This document shows, piece after piece, positions 24,733 to 33,049 of a stretch of 35,802 nt of DNA. A program made the position numbers and the translations under genes. The DNA comes from a virus. The notes under the pieces were generated by a model. The model was not told where the DNA came from and did no database searches. It was given only the letters and a program-made list of their open reading frames with translations. The stretch is from positions 1-35,802 of the IMG/VR virus record IMGVR_UViG_3300006754_000060. One strand, given 5' to 3'. The first letter of the stretch is position 1. Every line of letters starts with the position of its first letter.

Positions 24733-25084
24733 AGGTTGAGGAGCCTTCCTTTTTTTGCCCCGAAAACCTATTTTCCTCAGCTAATAAAAGCCTTCCCTAA
24801 CTACCTTTTTTGGTAAAATTTAAATCTTCATTAATTTATAACCTACGCCATGTAAACTGTTGACTGCCAACTACTTACAGACAGGGGGGAGGGGATCGAC
24901 CCAACGGCCAGAGCGCACTACTATATACATAAACTGCCCTTTAAAAATATGAGGTGCTAACGGTTTTACTTGAAGGATTACGAGGGAATGGTATATTCCC
25001 GATATCATTAACTAACACTAAAGTTTAATTTTCATTGCAATATAATGACAGATATGTCCATTTGCGTGTGGTAAAATCATAATA
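24733..25084. promoter_or_regulatory. Divergent early/late control region
   Basis: This noncoding stretch of about 350 bases separates minus-strand early genes from the plus-strand late block. Contents seen: the inverted repeat ATAGGTT/AACCTAT (24731-24771); direct repeats of AGCCTTCC on the plus strand (GGAAGGCT read on the minus strand); a homopurine-like GGGGGGAGGGG run near 24884-24894; and the promoter-like element described separately. An exact TATAAT also occurs at 25041-25046 without a good -35. Just left of it, within the relic/leader region, are ATTGAT-GCT-ATCAAT (24664-24678) and AGGGT-AA-ACCCT (24688-24699). No tRNA or complete ORF was found. Confidence 0.5.
24970..25000 (+). promoter_or_regulatory. 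Candidate sigma70-like promoter for terminase block with overlapping operator
   Basis: TTGAAG (24970-24975) and TATATT (24992-24997) are spaced by 16 bases. The -10 box lies in an inverted repeat GGGAAT (24984-24989) / ATTCCC (24995-25000), so a repressor bound there would block the promoter. Transcripts would start about 80 bases before the terminase gene. Confidence 0.4.
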
Positions 25085-25633
25085 ATGAATGAGCGTAAAA
25101 AAATAATGAGTGGAATAGCCGAGGCTATTAAGGATGTTTCAGGGAAGAAGGAGGTTCAGGGAATCAAGAGTCTAAGTCGTTACAACCCTAACAAGGTGGC
25201 TAAGATCCTGTATCTCCACAGTCAGGGGTTTAGTGTTGGTGGTATTCGCAGGGAGTATGGCTTTACAAAGCACACAATTGTAAGTGTCTTGGTTGATTAT
25301 GCTGATTATGTAGGGAAGTGGAAGGATCTTGGAGCTAAGATTTCTGCGAGGAATTTCTTAAAGCTATATTCTTTACAGGAAGAGATCATTGACAGGGTAT
25401 CTAGGTCTCTTGATGATGAGGACAGTGTGGTGCAAATAAAGGATCTGCTTCCTGTCAGCATTGCCTTGGAAAAGGCTGAGCGGTCTAGTAATCATTTCAG
25501 GGGGGAACCTTCTGAGATAACCGAGGAGAGGCATGTGGTGACGAGGGAGCAGCTAACTGCCACGGAAGAGATGATTAAAAAACGTATGTTAGAATACAAG
25601 AAATCAGATGTTATAGATGTTCCCCCAAAATGA
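25085..25633 (+). CDS. Terminase small subunit (probable)
   Basis: The protein has 182 residues. A helix-turn-helix is visible at about 37-72 (KVAKILYLHSQGFSVGGIRREYGFTKHTIVSVLVDY), followed by a charged helical region suited to oligomerisation. Small terminase subunits bind phage DNA through such a domain, and the gene stands two places before the large subunit at the start of the packaging module. No Shine-Dalgarno sequence; an in-frame ATG at 25106 is an alternative start. The call depends on position plus HTH; a transcription regulator is the alternative. Confidence 0.65.
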   Translation: MNERKKIMSGIAEAIKDVSGKKEVQGIKSLSRYNPNKVAKILYLHSQGFSVGGIRREYGFTKHTIVSVLVDYADYVGKWKDLGAKISARNFLKLYSLQEEIIDRVSRSLDDEDSVVQIKDLLPVSIALEKAERSSNHFRGEPSEITEERHVVTREQLTATEEMIKKRMLEYKKSDVIDVPPK

Positions 25634-25847
25634 AAATAACTCCATGGATTTCGTGGCTGAAGTTCTTTCAGACATGTCAGACCAGTGGTGGATTGTTCTG
25701 GAGAAAGACGGTAATGTGTGTGTTGTTGGTCTTCCTCCGGCGAAGTTAATGAACTTGCTTAAAGGGAAGTTTGAGAAGCCCAAGAGATACCCTGACAGCA
25801 AGGATTACCTTAATGATCGGTTTGATCCAATGTTCTGGAACAATTGA
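25617..25847 (+). CDS. Small unknown protein between terminase genes
   Basis: Seventy-six residues from 25617, or 67 from an ATG at 25644. It contains SDQWWIVLEKDGNVCVVGLPP and a Pro/Asp-rich end (RYPDSKDYLNDRFDPMFWNN); no domain recognised. It overlaps the small terminase gene by 17 bases and its stop overlaps the TTG start of the large subunit, so it belongs to the packaging operon. A packaging accessory role is possible but not shown. Confidence 0.5.
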   Translation: MFPQNENNSMDFVAEVLSDMSDQWWIVLEKDGNVCVVGLPPAKLMNLLKGKFEKPKRYPDSKDYLNDRFDPMFWNN

Positions 25848-27502
25848 AAACGCTAGAATTCACTCCCCATCCTATATTAAAGCCACTTGCTGATGATCTG
25901 TTGTTACAGATGCTCGAGAGTGACCCTGACGGGTTTTTGGATTATCACAGGCAGTATGAGGAGCTGATAGAGTTTTCCGTCAATGATCCTGTTAGGCATG
26001 GGTTTGATTTGAATGGTTGGAGTAGGATCAGGGATGGTCTTGTTAAGTATAATGAATGTCTTTGTTTAGGGGGCAACAGGTCTGGAAAGACAACTGGGTG
26101 TGCCAAGATAGTGATGGAGAGTGTTATGAAGAACAAGAATGGTCACATTGTTTGTTTTTCACAGAATGCGGATACATCTAGGAAGGTTCAACAGGCATCT
26201 ATATGGGAGATGATGCCTAAAGAGTTTAAGAAGAAAACCAAGGGAGTGGAGGGTTACATCAACTACTCTATGCAGAATGGTTTTACTGGGAGTAGTTTCA
26301 TATTCCCGGACACTAAGACTCGTGTTGATTTCAAGACTTACACTCAATTCAGTAATAACCAGACTATTTTGGAAGGGTTTGAGTTTGGTTTCAAGTATCC
26401 CAACAGTCTTAACATTGGAGCTTGGTTGGATGAGTATCTTGGTGATTCATCTTTGATTAATACTTTACGTTTCAGGTTAGCCACTCGTAACAGCAAGATG
26501 CTGATAGCCTTTACTCCGATCAATGGTTACACTCCTTTCATTAATGAATACCTGAAGGGGAGTGAGATACTGGAGACCAAGATGGCTTCATTACTGGGTA
26601 AACAGGTTCCTGTACGCCAATATAGCCCTGCAAGGGATGCGTCTGTTGTTTACCTGCATTCGGATGAGAATCCTTTTGGGGGATTTGACAGGCTGGCAAA
26701 GGACTTGGAAAACAGGCCAGAGGAGGAGATATTGGTCAGGGCGTATGGGATTCCGGTAAGGAGTATGACTTCTCTCCTTCCTTTATTCAATACTGAGGTT
26801 AATGTCCTCTCGGATGTTCCTAATAAGTATGGGATGGTATTCCCCGATATAACTGACGAGGAACGATTTACCTGTTATCAGGTTGTTGACCCTGCGGGTG
26901 CTCGCAACTACACTGCTATATGGGCAGCGGTGAACGGGCAGGGAGATGTATACATTCGGCGTGAGTGGCCTGACAGGGACAGTTATGGTGAATGGGCTTT
27001 ATTTGGAGATCCTAGATGGTCACGGGGACCTGCAACGAAGAAGATTGGGTATAATGTTAAGGGATACTCTGATTTGTTTTTAGAGATAGAGGAAGAACTT
27101 GATATTACGGTATTTGAAAGGATTGGGGACAGTCGTTACTTCGCTAGGGAGAATGAAAACAATGAAGATCTATTCACGGCGTTTGACCAATATGGTTTAA
27201 TATTTGTCCCTTCTGATGGCAGGACTGAGGAGATTGGAATTAATGCGATTGACGAATGGTTCAGTTATACTCCTAATGTGAAGATTGATTCGGCTAATAA
27301 GCCAAGATGTTTTATACACAAGGATTGTGGAAATTTAATTGACAGTTTAATTAATTATAATTCAAAAGGTAAGTCGGATGAGGCTCTTAAAGATTTTTTT
27401 GATTTGGTTCGCTATTTGCGAATGTCGAATGGTGGAGAGGGTCCTGACCATGTCACTGAACAATCGTTATCGGTTTTGAGCAAAGGCTCTGGGGGTTATT
27501 AA
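25844..27502 (+). CDS. terL: Terminase large subunit (packaging ATPase/nuclease)
   Basis: The protein has 552 residues. Walker A GGNRSGKTT (76-84) and Walker B IGAWLDEY (D196, E197) form the ATPase, with motif III-like MLIAFTPINGY (219-229). The RNase-H-like nuclease shows QVVDPAGARNYTAIW (D349), ERIGDSRYF (D429) and FFDLVRYLRM (D520). The motor pumps DNA through the portal and cuts it. The start is a TTG that overlaps the upstream stop (TTGA); a first internal ATG at 25910 would remove conserved-looking residues. The stop overlaps the next gene by one base. Confidence 0.95.
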   Translation: MKTLEFTPHPILKPLADDLLLQMLESDPDGFLDYHRQYEELIEFSVNDPVRHGFDLNGWSRIRDGLVKYNECLCLGGNRSGKTTGCAKIVMESVMKNKNGHIVCFSQNADTSRKVQQASIWEMMPKEFKKKTKGVEGYINYSMQNGFTGSSFIFPDTKTRVDFKTYTQFSNNQTILEGFEFGFKYPNSLNIGAWLDEYLGDSSLINTLRFRLATRNSKMLIAFTPINGYTPFINEYLKGSEILETKMASLLGKQVPVRQYSPARDASVVYLHSDENPFGGFDRLAKDLENRPEEEILVRAYGIPVRSMTSLLPLFNTEVNVLSDVPNKYGMVFPDITDEERFTCYQVVDPAGARNYTAIWAAVNGQGDVYIRREWPDRDSYGEWALFGDPRWSRGPATKKIGYNVKGYSDLFLEIEEELDITVFERIGDSRYFARENENNEDLFTAFDQYGLIFVPSDGRTEEIGINAIDEWFSYTPNVKIDSANKPRCFIHKDCGNLIDSLINYNSKGKSDEALKDFFDLVRYLRMSNGGEGPDHVTEQSLSVLSKGSGGY

Positions 27503-27873
27503 TGCCAAAGAAAAGACTTATTCAAATATCCAAGGAGTTAGACATTTCTTTTGAGAAGGCTATGAACTTGGTTAATAATAAATTATCAAGTGATATGGTA
27601 TCAGGGAAACAGAGAGCCACATGGATCACGGAGGAGGGTCAGGTTATATTGGGAGAGGCAGCCTATATAGAGGAAATTGTTCCAAAACATTTCAAGGGAT
27701 GGGTTATTAAGCCGGCCTTGAATCCCAACTATGTCTTTGCGGAGATAAAAGAAATAGGAGAGAAGGTTGCTGTTTCAATTCCCCGAAGATACAGAGGAAA
27801 GTTAATACACAAGAACATAATAATTCACGGCATTAAGGATAAAAATGGAACCAGTTATAGATATCCCGGATGA
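27502..27873 (+). CDS. IF2-N-like small protein after terminase
   Basis: The protein has 123 residues. The first part (KRLIQISKELDISFEKAMNLVNNKLSS) resembles the short helical IF2-N module that precedes the GTPase in translation factor IF-2. The remainder is beta-rich (FAEIKEIGEKVAVSIPRRYRGKLIHKNIIIHGI) and could form a small nucleic-acid-binding barrel. It begins by TAATG overlap with terL and its end overlaps the next gene by 29 bases. Function unknown; perhaps a small nucleic-acid-binding accessory of packaging or translation. Confidence 0.5.
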   Translation: MPKKRLIQISKELDISFEKAMNLVNNKLSSDMVSGKQRATWITEEGQVILGEAAYIEEIVPKHFKGWVIKPALNPNYVFAEIKEIGEKVAVSIPRRYRGKLIHKNIIIHGIKDKNGTSYRYPG

Positions 27874-28069
27874 CATTACCCTTAATCGGGGATGGATATT
27901 TGAGCAAGTTGATCGTTTGATTGCTTGGGAGATTTTTTGCAGGGGAGTTACCCATAAAAGTGGAATACCTATACTGCCGTATGATTTATGTGATATGATA
28001 AGTGCTCCTAGCAGGGAATATATCTCTCACATAATACAATCAGCGAGAAATAAAGTAAATGAAGAATAA
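27845..28069 (+). CDS. Small unknown protein before the portal
   Basis: Seventy-four residues (MEPVIDIPDDITLNRGW...). Helical, no domain recognised. It overlaps the preceding gene by 29 bases and the portal start by 11 bases. AAGGA-like sequence stands shortly before the ATG. Part of the packaging/portal operon; a neck or packaging helper is the natural guess but nothing in the sequence proves it. Confidence 0.5.
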   Translation: MEPVIDIPDDITLNRGWIFEQVDRLIAWEIFCRGVTHKSGIPILPYDLCDMISAPSREYISHIIQSARNKVNEE

Positions 28070-30149
28070 TTCAATTTCGGAGTCCTTGACATACGTGAGT
28101 AAAGAACCTGACGTTAAATCTCTTTTACATTCATACAATCAATCGGTTACGGAACTGGAGTCTTATTTCGATTTATGCCGGAGTAGCTACGATGACAGAC
28201 GTAACTGGTGGCCCGGTAAGAGCAGGGATATGCGTAAGCATGGTGCTGATGCCTTTCCTTGGGAGGGAGCTTCTGATGTTGAGGCCCATACCATAGACGA
28301 AAGGATCACCCGGCTGGTATCTTTGTTCCTATCTGCCATGAACAGGTCAAATATCAGGGCATTTCCTGTCGAATTTGCTGATATTCCAAGATCCAAGGTG
28401 GTTAGTGATTTCCTTAAATGGATGATTACTTCAGGGTATATCCCTAGATTTAAGCGAGAAATGGAGCTTGGGGCCAACTATCTTCTGGAAAGAGGTATCT
28501 TTATTACTTATGTTGGTTGGCACAGGGAAGACAGAAGCTTTCTTCAGAGGCTAAGTCTTGATCAAATAGCAAGTCTTGACCCCGAGATTGGGGAAAGCAT
28601 TGTAAATGGTGAGGACGAGGAAAGTATTGTTAGCTTGATGCAAGCTTCGTTCTTGGGTGTTTCAACGAAGAGAGCTAGGAAAGCTTTGCGGGAACTCAGG
28701 AAGTTTGGAGTCACTGAATTACCCATCGTCAGGAGACAGGTGAATTGTCCCGAGGTTAAAACATTAGCTCCGGATGGAGATTTTATTTTTCCGCCCTATG
28801 TCACTGATCCCCAACGAGCACCATATTGTTTTTGGAGGACCTACTATACTCCTCAAGAGTTGCAGAATAAAGTAACAACCGATGATTGGGATGAAGATTT
28901 TGTAGATTTTGTAATCGAACGCTATCGTGGCGTAAACATTGATTCGATTGAAAGGGAACAGGAGGGTAGACGTAGCTTGAGCCTTACGGATAATGCGTAT
29001 GAGGCTGAGGAACTCATTGAGCTTGTTTACGGGTATCAGCGTTTAATCGACAAGGAGGATGGTTCGGAAGGAATCTATTGCACTATTTTCCATAAAGACT
29101 TTACGGGCAACGATCAAACCCCTGCATATGCTAAGTTTGAGTTACTTAACGGGTATGAGGATTATCCTGTGGTTGTCACCAAACTATCTGAAGATAGTAA
29201 GAGGCTATACGATACGACCACTATCCCCGATCTTCTCAGGGGGATTCAGAATACCATAAAGGTGGAGAGGGATTCCAGAATTGACAGGAACAGCATCACT
29301 ACCATCCCGCCAATAATGCACCCTGTAGGCCACGCCCCTTCTGATTGGGGTCCCGGTAGAATGATCCCGGAAAGAAGGAAAGGGGAAATTACTTTCGGCC
29401 CTGCTCCCCCTGATAATTCCGGTTCTGTTGAAATAGAAGAAACCATGCAGGAGCAAGCTGACCGCTTGGTTGGTCTGGATGAAGATTCCCAGATCAGTCA
29501 GGTCAGAAAACAATTCTTGGTAGATAAATATCTGCAACATTCAGCTGAAGTTGTTTCGATGTGTTATCGGTGCTTTCAAAGGTTTGGCCCCGATTCTATA
29601 TTTTTTAGAGTTACAGGAGTCCCTGATCCTCAAGTCTTTAACAAGGGCAACCCGGACGAAAACTTTGATGTTACCATTAATTATGATGTGCTTAATAATG
29701 ATCCTGAGACTCAGGAGAAAAAACTCCAATCAATGGTTTCCCTTCTCCAACTTGACAGGAACGGGCGTATAAATATTGATGACTTAATCACTTTAATCGC
29801 CGGAAGCATAGATCCTATGCTTGCAGATTCGGTCTTACAGCCGATAGAAACCGCACAACAAGAGATACTGAAAGATGTTACCGATGATATTTCGAAAATT
29901 TATGCAGGGATTGAAATGCCAGCTCGCCCGAATGGGGCCGAGATCGCTATGCAGATTTTGCAAAGTTATGTCCAACAGCCTGATATCGTTGCGAGGCTGC
30001 AATCAGATCCAGCTTTTTCAGAGAGGTTGCAAAAGTATATGGGGCAGTATCAGTTCTCTATGCAGCAGGCTCAGAATGCGCAAATAGGCCGCATTGGAAC
30101 AGCTCCGGCCGAGATGGGCGGAGTTCAAACTCAACAGATGCAACAATGA
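28059..30149 (+). CDS. Portal protein (head-tail connector)
   Basis: The 696-residue protein follows terminase directly, as the portal does in most tailed phages, and has the size of podovirus portals. The N-terminal part (RRNWWPGKSRDMRKHGADAFPWEGASDVEAHTIDERI) and the following LVSLFLSAMNRSNIRAFPVE are typical of portals of this marine-phage kind. The C-terminal 60 residues are Gln-rich and helical (QQPDIVARL, QQAQNAQIG, QTQQMQQ), resembling the barrel end of podovirus portals. It overlaps the previous gene by 11 bases and the membrane-peptide gene by ATGA. Confidence 0.85.
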   Translation: MKNNSISESLTYVSKEPDVKSLLHSYNQSVTELESYFDLCRSSYDDRRNWWPGKSRDMRKHGADAFPWEGASDVEAHTIDERITRLVSLFLSAMNRSNIRAFPVEFADIPRSKVVSDFLKWMITSGYIPRFKREMELGANYLLERGIFITYVGWHREDRSFLQRLSLDQIASLDPEIGESIVNGEDEESIVSLMQASFLGVSTKRARKALRELRKFGVTELPIVRRQVNCPEVKTLAPDGDFIFPPYVTDPQRAPYCFWRTYYTPQELQNKVTTDDWDEDFVDFVIERYRGVNIDSIEREQEGRRSLSLTDNAYEAEELIELVYGYQRLIDKEDGSEGIYCTIFHKDFTGNDQTPAYAKFELLNGYEDYPVVVTKLSEDSKRLYDTTTIPDLLRGIQNTIKVERDSRIDRNSITTIPPIMHPVGHAPSDWGPGRMIPERRKGEITFGPAPPDNSGSVEIEETMQEQADRLVGLDEDSQISQVRKQFLVDKYLQHSAEVVSMCYRCFQRFGPDSIFFRVTGVPDPQVFNKGNPDENFDVTINYDVLNNDPETQEKKLQSMVSLLQLDRNGRINIDDLITLIAGSIDPMLADSVLQPIETAQQEILKDVTDDISKIYAGIEMPARPNGAEIAMQILQSYVQQPDIVARLQSDPAFSERLQKYMGQYQFSMQQAQNAQIGRIGTAPAEMGGVQTQQMQQ

Positions 30150-30238
30150 AAACCTTTCTAACAATTGCCTTTCTTTTCGCCATCGGTGTATATGTTTGTA
30201 AAAAAACTTTTCTTTTGTTTACTATTAATTATGACTGA
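30146..30238 (+). CDS. 30-residue membrane peptide overlapping the lysozyme (holin candidate)
   Basis: ATG at 30146 overlaps the portal stop (ATGA); TGA at 30236-30238 overlaps the lysozyme start in ATGACTGA. The sequence MKTFLTIAFLFAIGVYVC is a short membrane span, then KK, then a second hydrophobic stretch TFLLFTI. It is far smaller than classic holins, but its place directly before an endolysin and its coupling on both sides fit a lysis role. A signal-anchor peptide or noise are alternatives. The region also encodes hydrophobic sequence in the lysozyme frame. Confidence 0.5.
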   Translation: MKTFLTIAFLFAIGVYVCKKTFLLFTINYD

Positions 30239-30719
30239 TAATATAACAGCTAGTGAATTTGCTAGAGATCGCTCTAACGAATTCTATAAAGCCATCCTCC
30301 GTAAAGATGAAGCCTTTAGGGGCGAAGCCTATCAACTCCCGGGCGAAACCGAATGGACAATTGGCTATGGGCATTATGGTGCTGATGTGGAGGAAGGGGA
30401 CACCATCACGAAGAAAGAAGCGGAAGACCTTCTAGATCAAGACGTTAAGGAACGTCTCGTTTCTCTAAATAAAATGATTGGAGATTTTGATTCATTCCCT
30501 GAATATCTCCGTGGTTCTTTGTTCAGTGAACACTACAGGGGATCAATTGCCCAAAGTCCTAAAACCCTTGAGCTAATCAATGAAGACAAATTCCTAGAAG
30601 CGGCTGAGGAATTTTTAGATAATGACCAATATCGTAATGCGGTAGAAGAAGGCATCCCGGGTATTAGACCTCGGATGGAACGTCTCGCAGAAGCTCTAAG
30701 AAAACATGCCAAAAAATAA
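30231..30719 (+). CDS. Endolysin, T4-lysozyme-like (GH24)
   Basis: Start at 30231 gives 162 residues, close to the 164 of T4 lysozyme. The muramidase core is visible: RKDEAFRGEAY with candidate catalytic E27, then WTIGYGH (T43 to H48), then DTITKKEAEDLLDQDV, and C-terminal NAVEEGIPGIRPRMERLAEAL. The Asp expected shortly after the first Glu is not clear (Leu36; E39 or E41 might substitute). An in-frame ATG at 30192 would add MFVKKLFFCLLLI, a signal-peptide-like start, which would export it without a holin. It cleaves peptidoglycan at lysis. The end overlaps the next gene by 14 bases. Confidence 0.88.
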   Translation: MTDNITASEFARDRSNEFYKAILRKDEAFRGEAYQLPGETEWTIGYGHYGADVEEGDTITKKEAEDLLDQDVKERLVSLNKMIGDFDSFPEYLRGSLFSEHYRGSIAQSPKTLELINEDKFLEAAEEFLDNDQYRNAVEEGIPGIRPRMERLAEALRKHAKK

Positions 30720-30933
30720 TTTAGAAAAAGATATAAAAGCATTACATAACCATGAACATTTCGCTAGGTTCATTAGTGTAATAGATGACCTTCGGGAGCA
30801 AAGTATTGGTGAATTATCTGATGCTACAACTGACAAAATACAACAAATATCAGGGAGGATAATTGCCCTTGATGACATGTTACAATTGTCGGGATGGAAA
30901 AATTTAGAAAAAAGATATAAAGATTTGCTTTAA
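30706..30933 (+). CDS. Small conserved-looking helical protein before scaffold
   Basis: Seventy-five residues. Helical throughout (HEHFARFISVIDDLREQSIGEL, ATTDKIQQISGRIIALDDML). Proteins of this pattern often lie between portal and capsid genes in phages; function is unknown to me. It starts inside the lysozyme end by a 14-base overlap. A head-assembly accessory is possible from position. Confidence 0.55.
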   Translation: MPKNNLEKDIKALHNHEHFARFISVIDDLREQSIGELSDATTDKIQQISGRIIALDDMLQLSGWKNLEKRYKDLL

Positions 30934-30988
30934 CCTATGTTAATATAAATAGTTCGCCGTCTCTGGGCGTAAAACAGTGGAAACAGTT

Positions 30989-32041
30989 ATGTCAAAAGGA
31001 ATCGTTGAGGCTATCGCTGAAGCCGAACCAGAATCAGTGGAAAATCAATCTGCGTCAGAATTAGTTCTGAGCCGTAGCGAGAAACTTCAGGGGAAACCCG
31101 AAGCTTCTCAAGAATCTTCCGAAGTTAAGGAGGAGGTAGAAGAGACTGAATCAGTCGCTGAAACCGAACCCGAAGCGGAGGACAATGTTCTTTCTCAGTT
31201 AAATTTGGATGAGTTATCCGAAGAACAACTTAGTGAACTCAGGGAGAAGCTAATCCCCGGAGCCGAGTCTCGTATTGGTGAATTGACCAAGAAAAGAAAA
31301 ACGGCAGAAGAGGAATTGATTCGAGTGAGAGAGCAACAAAAGGAGCTTAAAATTGAAAAACCAAAGGTTTCTGATAATCCTTTTAAGGACTTATCAACCA
31401 TAGAGGATCTTCAATCTAAAGCCGATGAAGTTACTCGCATTATAGATTGGGCTGAGGACTTATTGTTTGAATCTGATTACACGAGTGCAACAGATGAGAT
31501 CACTCAACTGGAAGGTCAACCCATGACTAAAGCGGATGTGCGTAATGCATTAAAGAACGCTAAAAAAGCAAGGGATATTTATATACCGGATCAGTTGGAT
31601 TCTCTAAAGTTTGCACAAAATGCTGAATCAGTTAAATTTGCCATGGGTAACAAGGCCATTGAAGAACTGGGTTGGCTTCAGGATCAATCCGAGAATGAGA
31701 AAAAGTCTGCTTTTATAGAATTTATGTCAGATCCCGGATTAAAAAAGTTAAATGAAGTAGACCCTCGTTTAAGTTCTATGCTTCCATATTTTATAGCACA
31801 CGCTACTAATTCTATTTATGGAAGAAAAGAAATACCCAATAGCCCGACAAATACCCAGACCAAACCCAAGGCTAACATAGCATTGGAACCTTCAAGCAAT
31901 AGTGTGCCGTCATCGGCAACATCCGAAAAAACTGAAAAAAGATCAACCAAGGCTATTAAGGAATCGAATAGTAGATTTAAGCAATCAGGACAAAAAAGCG
32001 ATTTCATCACATTAAGAACCTTACAACTAAAAAACCGATAA
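30989..32041 (+). CDS. Scaffolding protein
   Basis: About 350 residues. I take the ATG at 30989 (MSKGIVEAIAEAEPESVE); a GTG at 30977 is the alternative. The N-terminal third is extremely acidic (Glu/Asp/Ser runs), the middle is a long charged helix, and the C-terminus is basic and disordered-looking (SKATSEKTEKRSTK-type composition). This acid-to-basic helical profile, immediately before the capsid gene, is that of podovirus scaffolds, which guide shell assembly and leave before DNA enters. Weak ribosome binding site. No protease motif is seen. Confidence 0.75.
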   Translation: MSKGIVEAIAEAEPESVENQSASELVLSRSEKLQGKPEASQESSEVKEEVEETESVAETEPEAEDNVLSQLNLDELSEEQLSELREKLIPGAESRIGELTKKRKTAEEELIRVREQQKELKIEKPKVSDNPFKDLSTIEDLQSKADEVTRIIDWAEDLLFESDYTSATDEITQLEGQPMTKADVRNALKNAKKARDIYIPDQLDSLKFAQNAESVKFAMGNKAIEELGWLQDQSENEKKSAFIEFMSDPGLKKLNEVDPRLSSMLPYFIAHATNSIYGRKEIPNSPTNTQTKPKANIALEPSSNSVPSSATSEKTEKRSTKAIKESNSRFKQSGQKSDFITLRTLQLKNR

Positions 32042-32044
32042 ATC

Positions 32045-33037
32045 ATGGCGTTTTCAAATACATATGATACAAGTAATACTGGATCGGCTGTTTCCAATCG
32101 TGAGGACCTGATGGATGTTTTAACCATCTTGGCCCCTGAAGAGACACCAATCCTTTCATCTGCTTCTAAAAGCAGAGCTAACGCTACGTTTGTTGAATGG
32201 ACGGTTGACAGCCTCGCTGATGTTTCCACTGCTGGAATCGCAGAAGGCGCAGATGTCACCGCATTCACCGATCAGTTCTCAGGACGTGCTCGTCTCGGTG
32301 ATTATGTGCAGAAGTTCCGCAGAGATTATATGGTATCCGATTTACAGGATGCTGTTGAATCTGTTGGACCTGCCAAAATTGCTCAAGCCGAAGCCAAGTC
32401 CATCCGAGAGTTGAAACGTGACATTGAAGCAACGCTAGCATCAACTAATGATCGTGCCGTCGAAGACGGTGCCGGAGCTGTTTACAAGCTGCGTGGCTTG
32501 GGAGACTGGATTGATTCCAGTGGACCGAGTGATGTGCCTTCTGCGTTCCGCACCCCCTCTGGAAGTATTCATTCTTCTGGAACCTACACCGAAACGGTAC
32601 TTAATACCCAAATAACTTCTATATTCCGTGTTACGGGATCTACCAATAACCTGACGCTTGTTGCCGATACCGCCTTGAGGCGTATCATCAGCGACTTCGC
32701 TCGTTTAGATCCAGACGGAAGTGGTCCTGACCTATCCATTCGTAGTGTAAATTACAATGGTAGCAATGCCACCATAAAACTATCTGTAGAAGTTTATCAG
32801 TCAGATCACGGAAGTGTAGCCATCGTAAATGGTAATCCTGACTGTATGCCGGACACAACTAACAAGGACTACGGTTACCTGTTGAACCCAGAATACTACG
32901 GTGTTGCTGAGTTAATCCCAATGGGTAGCACTCGTTTGCCGAATCTCGGTGGAGGAGAACGTGGTTACGTTGATTGTGCTTTAACCCTGACTATGTTGCA
33001 CCCCGGTGCGCATGGTAAAATAACCGTCATCGCATAG
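32045..33037 (+). CDS. Major capsid protein, SU10-like (DUF5309 type)
   Basis: The protein has 330 residues. The N-terminus NREDLMDVLTILAPEETPILSSASKSRANATFVEWTVDSLAD is the signature start of the SU10-type capsid family, followed by AQAEAKSIRELKRDIEATLAST and later FRVTGSTNNLTLVADTALRRIISDF. Family proteins take the HK97 fold. It starts 3 bases after the scaffold and 12 bases before the decoration-like gene, as expected for a head operon. Confidence 0.92.
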   Translation: MAFSNTYDTSNTGSAVSNREDLMDVLTILAPEETPILSSASKSRANATFVEWTVDSLADVSTAGIAEGADVTAFTDQFSGRARLGDYVQKFRRDYMVSDLQDAVESVGPAKIAQAEAKSIRELKRDIEATLASTNDRAVEDGAGAVYKLRGLGDWIDSSGPSDVPSAFRTPSGSIHSSGTYTETVLNTQITSIFRVTGSTNNLTLVADTALRRIISDFARLDPDGSGPDLSIRSVNYNGSNATIKLSVEVYQSDHGSVAIVNGNPDCMPDTTNKDYGYLLNPEYYGVAELIPMGSTRLPNLGGGERGYVDCALTLTMLHPGAHGKITVIA

Positions 33038-33049
33038 GAGGAAATTATT

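Noticed and set aside
24884-24910. A tRNA T-arm-like stretch (GGGTCGATCCC on the minus strand), as might mark an att site
   Set aside because: No acceptor, D or anticodon arm could be fitted on either strand, and no integrase gene is present.
30165-30230. TTG-start N-terminal extension of the lysozyme as its main start
   Set aside because: Length of the 30231 form matches the family and the coupled small ORF; the ATG at 30192 is kept only as an alternative.
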